19,670 nt of DNA from Bacteroidia bacterium (GTDB lineage Bacteria; Bacteroidota; Bacteroidia; Bacteroidales; Paludibacteraceae). Where the stretch lies: NCBI GenBank assembly GCA_021152555.1, contig JAGKVE010000038.1, forward strand, positions 1 through 19,670, in the 5' to 3' direction. A model generated the notes under the pieces. The model was not told the DNA's origin and ran no database searches. It saw nothing but the letters and a program-made list of their open reading frames with translations. Below, piece after piece: positions 1-7,041 of the stretch (position 1 is its first letter; each line of letters opens with the position of its first letter). A program made the translations under genes and the position numbers.

Positions 1-31
1 TGGACTGTGCAAATCACAGCCCACGTTTTTT
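1..31 (+). terminator. Rho-independent terminator of a gene left of the window
   Basis: A hairpin pairs TGG/CCA (1-3 with 21-23) and CTGTG/CACAG (5-9 with 15-19), with one A-C mismatch and a 5-nt loop. It is followed by CACG and a run of six T (26-31). Orientation fits transcription on the plus strand coming from outside the window. Confidence 0.6.
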
Positions 32-191
32 ATTTTACATTGCTATTTTATCTACTTTTCTAACTACTCAACGTTGCACTTCCAACTTGAACTTAGGAAA
101 TATGTTGCATAACATTTTTTGAACGGTTTTAATAGGACAAAGATTGTTCCGACAGTGTTTCGAGACAGTCTCGATAATCACTAAGAACAAG

Positions 192-215
192 AATGATGGA
201 ATGATGAAATGATGG
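192..215. repeat. Three 8-bp tandem units (AATGATGG type)
   Basis: Units at 192-199, 200-207 and 208-215 read AATGATGG, AATGATGA, AATGATGG. They lie in non-coding DNA just beyond the terminator of the secreted-protein gene. Apart from this array, the two terminators and the array at 285-316, I see nothing recognisable in 1-374. Confidence 0.6.
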
Positions 216-218
216 AAC

Positions 219-247
219 AAAAAAACAGCCCGCATTGCTGCGAGCTG
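219..247 (-). terminator. Rho-independent terminator of the 375-1445 gene
   Basis: Read on the minus strand, CAGC/GCTG (226-229 with 244-247) and CGCA/TGCG (231-234 with 239-242) form a stem with one C-A mismatch and a 4-nt loop. Seven A on the plus strand (219-225) become the U-run downstream of the hairpin. It lies about 130 nt beyond the stop codon of the minus-strand secreted protein. Confidence 0.7.
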
Positions 248-284
248 ATTGATTGTTTATCCGGGGTTCCTGTGTTCTTAGTAC

Positions 285-316
285 CGGATTACTGGATTTC
301 TGGATTTCTGGATTAC
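285..316. repeat. Four 8-bp tandem units (TGGATTTC type) in a 3' UTR
   Basis: Units at 285-292, 293-300, 301-308 and 309-316 share the core GGATT. From about 317 to 372 several CCAG/TACCAG words appear in the opposite sense, so the 90-bp stretch is loosely self-complementary. It lies between the stop codon of the 375-1445 gene and its terminator. Confidence 0.55.
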
Positions 317-374
317 CAGAGTACCATTTCTATGATACCAGAATACCAGACAAATAGATTTCCAGAGTAGCAGA

Positions 375-1445
375 TTAGCGGACTTGGGTGCCTTGGAGGT
401 TGTAGAGTTTGTTGTCACGGATGATATAAACAACACCGTCCACAACAACTTTCTGCGCCTTCTCGGTCAATTCGATGTTTTCGATACCTTCTTCTTCGGC
501 AAATTCACCTTCTTCGATGTTTACTGCCCCGGTATAAGTAATCACGTACGAATTGCCTTCCGAATCTTCTGCCTTAACGGTAATCGTATAATTGTCACCG
601 GATTTAGCGACAACAACCGTACCGGAAACAAGGTCCCAGTAATCTTCCTCTCCTTCGCCAAATACCCAGCAGCCAATAGGATAATACGACTCATCAACAC
701 CTCCAACGACAGCAGTATTAACGGCATAGGTATCCGTGATATTATAAGTACCGACAGGCAGCTCGCCTAAACCCGTACCATTCGGAACGATGATATCCAA
801 TTGAGCATATACCCCCGGATTGGCTTTATTATACATATAAATCGTGATATCCTCTCCATCTTCAGACATATAATCATAGTAGTTATACGTCTCAATGGTA
901 TTGAAAGTGAAGTTTTGTGCATTACCGCCTTGGTCACCGCCTTGGTCACCGCCTTGGCCGCCATCGTCAACAGAGTCAGATTCAGTACCTGCCTCTCCGT
1001 CGTAAACGACTTTGAAGCTCTTAATTTTAACTAGTCCATTGGTAGCAGAACCTGTATTACCAACAACGAACTGAGCGCTTGCAGCATTAACAGTAGCGTT
1101 TGCATCGCTGGCAAGGCTATTGCCGCCAAAAAGTAATGTTCCAGTATTCTTCACGTCATAGGTAAAAGAAACTGTTTTGATAGTACCGGTCTTAACCGCC
1201 ACAGTAACCACAGCATTACCGGATTGATACACACGCCATTCTGCTCCATTGCCATACAATTTCCCGTTGTTATCTCCTTCACTGACGGAAATCGTAAGCA
1301 CACCATCAGAATAGAGCTCTAACTTCTGTGTTTGATCTGCCACACCTCCACACAAATCAGAAACCGATTTAGAGACGGTAATCTCAGCAGCAAACATACT
1401 GCCTGCGAAAAGGGCAGCGGTTAAAAGAGAGAAAAATTTCTTCAT
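375..1445 (-). CDS. Secreted protein with signal peptide and Gly-rich linker, function unknown
   Basis: A 356-residue protein that begins with a clear Sec signal peptide (residues 1-19, cleavage near FAA-EI). Residues about 20-155 look like a beta-rich domain. A Gly/Gln/Asp linker of repeated GGDQ units follows at about residues 162-175, then a second beta-rich domain with many Tyr and acidic residues. The C-terminus ends in YNLQGTQVR, close to the NLxGxxV ending common on exported Bacteroidales proteins; whether it is a sorting signal, for example for the type IX system, is inference. The start at 1445 is supported by the signal peptide. The gene is monocistronic, with a good promoter at 1595-1626 and a terminator at 219-247. 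I do not recognise the family, and an extracellular or surface role is all that can be said. Confidence 0.85.
   Translation of the reverse strand: MKKFFSLLTAALFAGSMFAAEITVSKSVSDLCGGVADQTQKLELYSDGVLTISVSEGDNNGKLYGNGAEWRVYQSGNAVVTVAVKTGTIKTVSFTYDVKNTGTLLFGGNSLASDANATVNAASAQFVVGNTGSATNGLVKIKSFKVVYDGEAGTESDSVDDGGQGGDQGGDQGGNAQNFTFNTIETYNYYDYMSEDGEDITIYMYNKANPGVYAQLDIIVPNGTGLGELPVGTYNITDTYAVNTAVVGGVDESYYPIGCWVFGEGEEDYWDLVSGTVVVAKSGDNYTITVKAEDSEGNSYVITYTGAVNIEEGEFAEEEGIENIELTEKAQKVVVDGVVYIIRDNKLYNLQGTQVR
924..959 (-). repeat. Three 12-bp in-frame units encoding the Gly-rich linker
   Basis: Units at 924-935, 936-947 and 948-959 are nearly identical on the plus strand (ACCGCCTTGGTC). They encode the GGDQ repeats of the linker in the secreted protein. 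Because 12 is a multiple of 3, copy-number change would lengthen or shorten the linker without shifting the frame. Confidence 0.75.
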
Positions 1446-1504
1446 AATGATAGTAAAATTAGTAGGTTAATAAAATTTGTTATAAAATTAGTTGTCTGTT
1501 TTTT

Positions 1505-1584
1505 TCGAAATGCCGGGTTACCGAAACCTCGAGATGTCGAAATGCAGGACGCTCTGCGTTGGCATCGGGGACCCCGGTTGTCCC
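1505..1584 (-). other. Structured 5' leader of the secreted-protein gene
   Basis: The predicted transcript has a leader of about 140 nt. It contains two copies of TCGAAATGC on the plus strand (1505-1513 and 1537-1545), a short ACGC/GCGT hairpin near 1550-1560 and a GGGAC/GTCCC hairpin (1568-1572 with 1580-1584). No known riboswitch fold is evident; a regulatory role is only a possibility. Confidence 0.3.
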
Positions 1585-1594
1585 TTTGACGGTG

Positions 1595-1626
1595 CAAAGG
1601 TACAACTATTTTTTGAGATACGCAAA
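1595..1626 (-). promoter_or_regulatory. Bacteroidetes-type promoter for the 375-1445 gene
   Basis: On the minus strand the -7 box TACCTTTG lies at 1602-1595 and a -33 box TTTG at 1626-1623, separated by exactly 20 bp. This matches the TTTG / TAnnTTTG consensus used by the primary sigma factor of Bacteroidetes. It overlaps the junction with the stop of the transporter gene at 1628, so the upstream operon runs up to it. Confidence 0.75.
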
Positions 1627-1627
1627 T

Positions 1628-2731
1628 TTATTTTGCTTTTTTGTGAGCGACAACGAATAATTGCACAGAATTGAATACATTCTGCCAAATAATATACGCC
1701 GCAGCACCGAGTGAGGCAAGCGGATTGAGAAAAGTATGCGCCATCCAGACCCCGAGAGACGTGTTCTTCTGGCCGAAGGCTTGCCCCGCTGTGATGGAGG
1801 AGACTTCATTCATGTTCTTCGGCGCCGCATCCGGGTTAATAAGCACATCCTGGTAGTCCTTTCCTTTATTAGGCGCCGGCAGATAATATCCAATCAGTTT
1901 GCCAAGCCCGAACTGAATCAGACATGCGAAGAAAGAGGATACTAATAAAATTAGTATATTGGTTATTTGTGATTGAAAATTGGTGATAGTTGTCTGCGTG
2001 ACGGAAGCCATGAGCACGACAATCGACGCGACCCAAAGGTAGAAAGGAATGACGGCGAGTTTGGTAGGAAGAACAAACTCTTTAGGACCGTCCTGCGGAC
2101 TGTTAGACCGCTGTGCTGTAAGACCATTAGCATTGTAAGACCGCTCGCTTTGCTCGCTATAAGATTTTCTACGGTAGTAGTAATTAAAGCCTAAACGGAG
2201 GAGCCAAGCGGAGAAGAAAGGTCCGAGCAAAAGAGGTGCTATACGACTGAGAATCAACAAGAAAGAAGATAGGAATTGGTAATTGGTAATTGGTAATTGG
2301 TAATTGGTGATTAGAGGGAAAGTGGCAGGGACGATGATGGCAGTGGCGAAATTAGAGAGAAGGGTGAAAGTAGTGAGGTTCTGGATTGAGCCCCCCATCT
2401 TACCTGCAATAATCGGCGCGGCAGTGGCAGTCGGCATAATAAAACACATGAACAGTCCCTGCGCCAAAACAGTATTATGCGTAAAACACATGATAAGCGC
2501 ATATGTAGCGAACGACAGAACCAATTGCGCAGCCAGCACCGCCCAATGCCATTTACGCAAACGCAGGTCAAGCGGATTGACCTTGCAAAACGTAAAAAAG
2601 AGCATAAAGAAAATGAGCCACGGAAGTATGGGTTTGAGCGGCAGGAAGAGTTTATAGCCCACGGCACCGATGACCATCGAGAGCCAAAGGGCGTTGGAAT
2701 CAAACCATTTTTTCATTTGGTTATTTACCAT
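1628..2731 (-). CDS. Bile acid:sodium symporter (BASS/SBF-like) family transporter
   Basis: A 367-residue inner-membrane protein with about nine or ten hydrophobic segments. Family identity rests on the stretch GQKNTSLGVWMAHTFLNPL (about residues 318-336), followed by an AAYIIWQNVFNS segment, typical of SBF-like members. The substrate cannot be read from sequence. Three stretches look inserted relative to a normal member and each coincides with a DNA repeat: residues about 142-153 (ITNYQ type), 190-210 (GLTAQRS type) and 247-258 (ITNFQ type); they probably fall in loops. The first residues MVNNQ also come from a repeat, so the native start may be Met6 at 2716 (MKKWF). It is last in the minus-strand operon, 20 bp after dusB. 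Confidence 0.8.
   Translation of the reverse strand: MVNNQMKKWFDSNALWLSMVIGAVGYKLFLPLKPILPWLIFFMLFFTFCKVNPLDLRLRKWHWAVLAAQLVLSFATYALIMCFTHNTVLAQGLFMCFIMPTATAAPIIAGKMGGSIQNLTTFTLLSNFATAIIVPATFPLITNYQLPITNYQFLSSFLLILSRIAPLLLGPFFSAWLLRLGFNYYYRRKSYSEQSERSYNANGLTAQRSNSPQDGPKEFVLPTKLAVIPFYLWVASIVVLMASVTQTTITNFQSQITNILILLVSSFFACLIQFGLGKLIGYYLPAPNKGKDYQDVLINPDAAPKNMNEVSSITAGQAFGQKNTSLGVWMAHTFLNPLASLGAAAYIIWQNVFNSVQLFVVAHKKAK
1958..1992 (-). repeat. Heptad array inside the BASS transporter gene (second site)
   Basis: Five consecutive 7-bp units from 1958 share an ATTGGTT-like pattern with substitutions and encode residues about 247-258 (ITNFQSQITN). The family is the same as at 2274-2308 and 7492-7526, but more diverged. 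Confidence 0.6.
2104..2165 (-). repeat. Degenerate copy of the 16-bp AAGACCGCT family
   Basis: On the plus strand, units of about 16, 17 and 24 bp begin at 2104, 2120 and 2137, each with (T/A)AGACC. They encode residues of about 190-210 of the transporter, including GLTAQRS. The same unit and the same peptide occur at the start of dusB (3825-3904). Confidence 0.65.
2274..2308 (-). repeat. Five perfect 7-bp units (AATTGGT) inside the BASS transporter gene
   Basis: AATTGGT is repeated without error five times from 2274 to 2308, followed by a degenerate unit. On the coding strand this encodes ITNYQLPITNYQ (about residues 141-153). Loss or gain of one unit would shift the reading frame, so the site could be phase-variable. 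Confidence 0.9.
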
Positions 2732-2763
2732 TTAGTCATTTATTTAATCATTTAGTCATTTCC
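2714..2763 (-). repeat. ATG-rich heptad-like repeat at the dusB/transporter junction
   Basis: ATTTACC and CATTTAGT-like words recur at about 7-bp spacing. On the coding strand they read as AAATGAC and AAATGGT units, so they contain many ATG and TAA/TGA triplets. The dusB stop codon (2754-2752) lies in the first unit and the transporter start (2731) in a later one. Confidence 0.6.
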
Positions 2764-3909
2764 CCATCGTGCGACGATGTCGTCCATGATGGCGAATACC
2801 TCAGAGACTGTTTCTGCCCGAAGAAGGGCTATGCGCGTCTGCTTGAAATCCGGAAGGCCTTTGAAAACAGGAGACGCAGCAAAATGTCTGCGTGAATGGA
2901 CTATCCCTTTTCGCTCGTCGTTGCCGCACCATTGGATGGCGGAAAGCACATGTTCTTTAAGAACCGCAACTTTCTCTGCCATAGTAACCGGAAAATCCGG
3001 CTTCTCCGGAGAATCCGGATACATAGCGGCTTTCATTTCGGCGAAGATCCATGGGTTTCCGAAGGTAGCCCGTCCAATCATGATAGCATCCACGCCGTAT
3101 AGGTCGAAACACTCTCGCGCGCGCTCGGGCGTACACACGTCCCCGTTACCTATAATAGGAATACGCATGCGCGAGTTGTTCTTGACTTCACCGATGAGCG
3201 TCCAGTCAGCCTTCCCTGTGTACATCTGTGCGCGTGTGCGTCCGTGTATGGCGAGTTCAGTGATGCCTACATCTTGGAGCCGCTCGGCGAGTTCCAAGAT
3301 AAAAGTTGAAGGTTGAGAGTTGAAAGTTGAAAGAAGTTGGTCAGTTGAGAGTTGAAAGTGCTTAGGCAGTCCTAATGGATTGATTCTTGGAACCAAGTCT
3401 TTCTCGTCCCAGCCGAGCCGTGTTTTGGCAGTAACGGGTGTATGAACGGCATTGACGACAGCCTTTGCTATTTCAAGCATTTTCGGCACATCGCGCAGAA
3501 GCCCTGCGCCGGCCCCTTTGCCTGCCACTTTCTTGACCGGACAACCAAAATTGATATCTATGAAGTCCGGGTGTGCCGTTTCAACAATACGCGCAGCCTC
3601 CGCCATTGCCTCAGGCTCACGTCCGTATATCTGTATAGCGACAGGTCTTTCGGCATCGGAGATGGTTAGTTTGCGCGTCGTAGAAGCGATGTCCCTGACG
3701 AGCGCGTCTGCGTTGACGAACTCCGTATAGACACGGTCTGCCCCATACCGTTTACAGAGCGCACGAAAGGCCGGATCGGTGACATCCTCCATGGGAGCGA
3801 GGAACAAGCCGCGAGACGGCTTGTCAGACCGCTGCGCTGTAAGACCGCTTCGCTGTAAGACTGCTTCGCTGAAAGACCGCTTCGCTGAAAAATCGTTCGT
3901 TGTACTCAC
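2752..3909 (-). CDS. dusB: tRNA-dihydrouridine synthase, DusB-like, with repeat-derived insertions
   Basis: A flavin-dependent enzyme that reduces uridines in the tRNA D-loop. The core is clear: LFLAPMEDVTDPAFRAL near the start, the catalytic Cys123 in NFGCPVKKVAGKGAGAGLL, RLGWDEKD, and the IHGRTRAQMYTGKADW and GNGDV motifs. Two parts are foreign. The N-terminal ~30 residues before LFLAPMED are encoded by 16-bp repeats (3825-3904), and residues about 185-202 (LSTFNSQ type) come from a 7-bp array between the RLGWDEKD and LAERLQDVG segments. No ATG lies upstream of the catalytic core in this frame. The start given is a GTG at 3909, 12 bp after the pgpH stop, and is uncertain. The length of 385 exceeds the usual ~325-340, as the insertions predict. 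Confidence 0.88.
   Translation of the reverse strand: MSTTNDFSAKRSFSEAVLQRSGLTAQRSDKPSRGLFLAPMEDVTDPAFRALCKRYGADRVYTEFVNADALVRDIASTTRKLTISDAERPVAIQIYGREPEAMAEAARIVETAHPDFIDINFGCPVKKVAGKGAGAGLLRDVPKMLEIAKAVVNAVHTPVTAKTRLGWDEKDLVPRINPLGLPKHFQLSTDQLLSTFNSQPSTFILELAERLQDVGITELAIHGRTRAQMYTGKADWTLIGEVKNNSRMRIPIIGNGDVCTPERARECFDLYGVDAIMIGRATFGNPWIFAEMKAAMYPDSPEKPDFPVTMAEKVAVLKEHVLSAIQWCGNDERKGIVHSRRHFAASPVFKGLPDFKQTRIALLRAETVSEVFAIMDDIVARWGND
3304..3356 (-). repeat. Heptad array (AGTTGAA family) inside dusB
   Basis: Four adjacent 7-bp units (3304-3331) and two more (3343-3356) follow AGTTGAA with one or two substitutions, split by 11 bp. They encode STDQLLSTFNSQPSTF in the Dus TIM barrel region. 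The same unit occurs at 7765-7799 and 11236-11242. Confidence 0.8.
3825..3904 (-). repeat. Four-to-five 16-bp tandem units at the start of dusB
   Basis: Units begin at 3825, 3841, 3857 and 3873 with near-identical sequence (AAGACCGCTTCGCTGT), and a decayed fifth runs 3889-3904. The array encodes the leading ~28 residues of the dusB reading frame. A unit of 16 bp shifts frame at each copy, so the peptide is not periodic. Confidence 0.85.
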
Positions 3910-3921
3910 TGAAAGACCGAT

Positions 3922-5850
3922 TTACTTATTTAATGTAGGATAGGAGATACGATGATGATTCATGGCGGTGAGGCGTGAAGTGAAAACACGCCGTATATCC
4001 TCCACATCCTTGAACGAAAGTGGTGTTTCAGAGAACTGTCCATCCGCTATCTGGCTGTCAATCATCTGGTTAACAGCGTTGGCAATTGCCTTTTCCGAGA
4101 AGTCATCGAGACTACGGGAACGCGCCTCTATGGCATCCGCCATCATAAGGATAGCCGCCTCTTTGGTAGAGGGTTTAGGTCCTGGATAGCGGAAGATTGT
4201 TTCGTCCACTTTGTCGTTTGGATGGGCATTACAATAGGTATTATAGAAATAACGCACAAGGGAAGTACCATGGTGGGTCGTGATGAAATTGACGACCACT
4301 TCGGGCAAACGGTGTTTACGTGCTATCTTCTCGCCCTCCATAACATGTGCTATCACCACTTGAGCGGCATCACGCGGGTCCATTTTGAGAAGCGGATTGT
4401 CAGCGCCCTGCTGGTTCTCTACATAGTAAAGCGGGTCTGTCATTTTGCCTATATCATGGTATAGTGCGCCTGTCCTGACGAGAAGTGCGTTAGCACCGAT
4501 GGTCTTAGCCGCTTCCGCAGCCAGATTGCTAACCTGCATGGAATGCTGGAACGTACCGGGTGCCCGCTCAGCGAGCGTATGCAAGAGTTCCGAGTTGATG
4601 TCTGTGAGTTCGACCAAGGTAATGGAGGAAATAAAACGGAACATTTTCTCGAACGCATATATCAGTCCGTAACAGCCGATTGTAAGAAGAGCACATATGA
4701 AGAAATAGAGGTACATCCACGGGTCGATAGCCGCCCAAGCGCCCGACTGAGCAAAGGAGATGGCAGTGTATGCGACACTCTGCACCATGAAGATCCATGC
4801 GGAAGTCTGTACCAGTTGCGCCCGGCGTGTCATGTCGCTGAGCGAGGATATTGCCACCATTCCGACAACAATCTGAATAAAGAAGAACTCCACAGGCGCC
4901 GGTACGACGATCGAGACAATGAGGATGGTTGTGAAATGGAGGAAAAGTGCGGTACGCGAATCAAAGAAGACGCGCGTCAGTATAGGAACCCAAGCGAAGG
5001 GTATTAGATAGACAGAGAGCGTGATGTCATACCTCTGACTGGCACGCAAGGCGAGACACGCGAGGGCAATCACGATAAAAGTCTGGAGACTGAAGAACAG
5101 GACCGTAGAAGTAGAACGCAGATATTGCGGTCTGAAGACATACAGGTAAATGACAAAAAGCGCAAGGAACAGAATGACCAAAATCGATTCGCCCAATGTA
5201 GAGAGCGTGCGCTGCTTGCTGCCGAGCGATTCATCATCATACGCCCTGCGGAGAGACTGGAGCACCTGATAGGAACGGTCAGTGACGATTTCCCCTTTGC
5301 CTATAATCTTCTCACCTTTTTGCACCATACCCTGAGTCGGAGAAAGCGTAGCAAGCAGTTTTTCGCGCATTTGGCCGGTCAACAAGGTATCCAGTTCCAG
5401 GTTACGGGCACAATCATAGCCAAAATGCTTGTGCGCCGTCATAGGGGTATAAACCTCGGAAATGGGGTATGTTTTCGACACCCGTCCCTGCATAACGGAA
5501 ATACGGTTATACCGCTCTGCCTCAAGCCACTCTTTGTCTGAGAGTGACACTACGAGCACCTGTCTTTGTGCTCCGCGGATATATCTGTAACACGGTGCAA
5601 AAGTAGAGAGTAACTGCGCTTGCTCCTTTGCCATTTGCTCATCCGTTTTATAAATCGGGAAATCAAAATCCGCTGTTATGTTATTATACCCCCAAGGCTT
5701 ATTGATTTCAAAATGATACCGGAAGGCATTATTATAGCGCGGGAACATCAACACTATAACCGCAGCGAGAAGCGCGAATATACCGAGCCGGAAAATAACT
5801 TCGATATTTTTAACTCTTGAAATCTGGTTTGTCAAACTTGATAGTTTCAT
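3922..5850 (-). CDS. pgpH: 7TM HDIG-domain phosphohydrolase, PgpH-like c-di-AMP phosphodiesterase
   Basis: A 642-residue membrane protein. One N-terminal membrane segment (about residues 20-38) precedes an extracytoplasmic domain (about 40-220). A block of about seven hydrophobic segments follows (roughly 225-405), then a cytoplasmic HD domain. The HD domain shows FQHSMQVSNLAAEAA, the metal-binding HD pair in ALYHDIGKM (His465-Asp466), a downstream IAHVMEG and ITTHHGT. This order is that of 7TMR-HDED plus HDIG proteins, whose characterised member in Listeria (PgpH) hydrolyses c-di-AMP. Activity on c-di-AMP here is by homology. ATG 5850 lies 6 bp after the tadA stop and gives a well-formed N-terminus. 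It is slightly shorter than many family members, with no missing motif noticed. Confidence 0.9.
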   Translation of the reverse strand: MKLSSLTNQISRVKNIEVIFRLGIFALLAAVIVLMFPRYNNAFRYHFEINKPWGYNNITADFDFPIYKTDEQMAKEQAQLLSTFAPCYRYIRGAQRQVLVVSLSDKEWLEAERYNRISVMQGRVSKTYPISEVYTPMTAHKHFGYDCARNLELDTLLTGQMREKLLATLSPTQGMVQKGEKIIGKGEIVTDRSYQVLQSLRRAYDDESLGSKQRTLSTLGESILVILFLALFVIYLYVFRPQYLRSTSTVLFFSLQTFIVIALACLALRASQRYDITLSVYLIPFAWVPILTRVFFDSRTALFLHFTTILIVSIVVPAPVEFFFIQIVVGMVAISSLSDMTRRAQLVQTSAWIFMVQSVAYTAISFAQSGAWAAIDPWMYLYFFICALLTIGCYGLIYAFEKMFRFISSITLVELTDINSELLHTLAERAPGTFQHSMQVSNLAAEAAKTIGANALLVRTGALYHDIGKMTDPLYYVENQQGADNPLLKMDPRDAAQVVIAHVMEGEKIARKHRLPEVVVNFITTHHGTSLVRYFYNTYCNAHPNDKVDETIFRYPGPKPSTKEAAILMMADAIEARSRSLDDFSEKAIANAVNQMIDSQIADGQFSETPLSFKDVEDIRRVFTSRLTAMNHHRISYPTLNK

Positions 5851-5856
5851 ATATGT

Positions 5857-7041
5857 TTATCTTTTTTTACTAAAAAAATCCTGCATGAGTTTTTGGCACT
5901 CCGCTGCGAGTACACCGGACGTAACTTTGGCTTTGGGATGCATAGCACGTGGTGCATATGTTGCATAGCCTCTTTTGGGATCCGCCGCTCCATAGACGAT
6001 ACGGCTTATCTGCGCCCATCCAATGGCACCGGCACACATGGCACATGGTTCGACCGTGACATAGAGTGTTGCTTCAGGCAGATACTTTCCTCCAACCGTT
6101 TGCGTAGCTGCCGTAATTGCCTGAATCTCAGCGTGCGCTGTCACATCAGAGAGCGTTTCCGTGAGATTATGTCCGCGGCCTATTATCCGGTTTTGCGAGA
6201 CGATGACGCAGCCGACAGGCACCTCGCCTGCCGCAAGTGCTTTCTCCGCTTCGGAAAGGGCGAGTCGCATAAAGCGCTCATCATCGTCATTCACCATTTG
6301 AGCATTTCCCCTTTGACCATTGAGGTGTTTCGCCTGTACAAAATGTTTCAGTTCTTCGGGGTGAGACTCGAAGTGGTTGCCGATGACGACTATGTCCGCG
6401 CCGGCTTCAAAAGCGGCATTCATGGCTTCGGGCGTACGAATACCGCCACCGACGATAAGTGTAACGGAAGTGCTTTTCCTTACTTCTCTGATTATTTCCT
6501 GCGATACAGGCGTCTCAGCTCCTGATCCCGCCTCCAGATAGACGGCTTTTTTGCCCATCAGTTCTGCAGCGATGCAAGTGTTTATTATTATTTGAACACC
6601 CTCGGGGGTTGATGGGTTAAGGGGTTCAGTACCCGTAACGCGCATGGTAGAGGTCACTACCCCGCCATCAATGAGGACATACGCCGTCGGGATGACCTGT
6701 ATGCCTGAGTCATGTATCGTATGCGCTGACTTAACTTGCTGTCCTATAAGATATTCCGGGTTATTCCCAGACAGCAGAGAAAGAAAAAGTATTGCGTCCG
6801 CTTCGGGTGTAAACTGCGCTGCATTTCCGGGAAAAAGGACTATGGGTATTTGTAATTTGTGATTTGAGATTTGTGATTTGAGATTTCGGACAAAAGGTGT
6901 GGTGTCGCCACCGGTGGAGCCTCCAACGAAGATATAGTCGGGAAGGCCGTCTGCCGTGAAGGACAGTGCATTCAAATCCGCCTTCTCAGGATCAAGGAGA
7001 AGGGCAAGCGCTTTTTTATTTACCATTTTGTCATTTACCAT
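5857..7041 (-). CDS. In-frame fusion: geranylgeranylglyceryl-phosphate synthase + tRNA adenosine deaminase TadA
   Basis: One uninterrupted reading frame carries two complete enzymes. The first ~248 residues are a GGGP synthase-family prenyltransferase: ALLLDPEKADL, YIFVGGSTGGDT, LFPGNAAQ, YLEAGSGAETPV and VGGGIRTPEAM. It joins a prenyl diphosphate to glycerol 1-phosphate. From 6297 to 5857 lie 146 residues of TadA, which makes inosine-34 in tRNA: AHAEIQAI and PCAMCAGA supply the zinc ligands and catalytic Glu. Each half has the normal length of the free enzyme. The linker HLNGQRGNAQ is encoded by a heptad repeat without a stop in this frame, so the fusion looks secondary; TadA could also start at its own ATG (6297). 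The starts at 7041 (MVNDK) and 7026 (MVNKK) are both repeat-derived; the frame extends further upstream, but only by overlapping gldD. Residues ~54-65 hold another repeat insertion. Confidence 0.85.
   Translation of the reverse strand: MVNDKMVNKKALALLLDPEKADLNALSFTADGLPDYIFVGGSTGGDTTPFVRNLKSQISNHKLQIPIVLFPGNAAQFTPEADAILFLSLLSGNNPEYLIGQQVKSAHTIHDSGIQVIPTAYVLIDGGVVTSTMRVTGTEPLNPSTPEGVQIIINTCIAAELMGKKAVYLEAGSGAETPVSQEIIREVRKSTSVTLIVGGGIRTPEAMNAAFEAGADIVVIGNHFESHPEELKHFVQAKHLNGQRGNAQMVNDDDERFMRLALSEAEKALAAGEVPVGCVIVSQNRIIGRGHNLTETLSDVTAHAEIQAITAATQTVGGKYLPEATLYVTVEPCAMCAGAIGWAQISRIVYGAADPKRGYATYAPRAMHPKAKVTSGVLAAECQKLMQDFFSKKR
6288..6322 (-). repeat. Heptad-like array at the GGGPS/TadA joint
   Basis: Five approximate 7-bp units (CATTTGA-like on the plus strand) span the joint. 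They resemble the ATG-rich units at 2714-2763 and 7018-7060. In the GGGPS frame there is no stop; the ATG at 6297-6295 would start free TadA as MVNDDDERF. The repeat identity is weaker here than at other sites. Confidence 0.5.
6849..6883 (-). repeat. Five 7-bp units (TTTGTGA/TTTGAGA) inside the GGGPS domain
   Basis: TTTGTAA, TTTGTGA and TTTGAGA units run without gap for exactly 35 bp, the last four alternating. They encode NLKSQISNHKLQI just before the LFPGN motif, where GGGP synthases normally have a short helix-strand turn. Confidence 0.85.

Noticed and set aside
1958..2308. Repeats considered as a CRISPR array
   Set aside because: Units are 7 bp and contiguous with no unique spacers, and no cas genes are present.
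4543..5007. A 154-codon plus-strand open frame antisense to pgpH
   Set aside because: It mirrors membrane-segment codons of pgpH, has very polar shuffled composition and no start context or neighbours to support it.
5893..6525. A 210-codon plus-strand open frame antisense to GGGPS-TadA
   Set aside because: It is opposite a clearly conserved gene, has no recognisable motif, and is Cys/Arg-rich as expected of an antisense frame.
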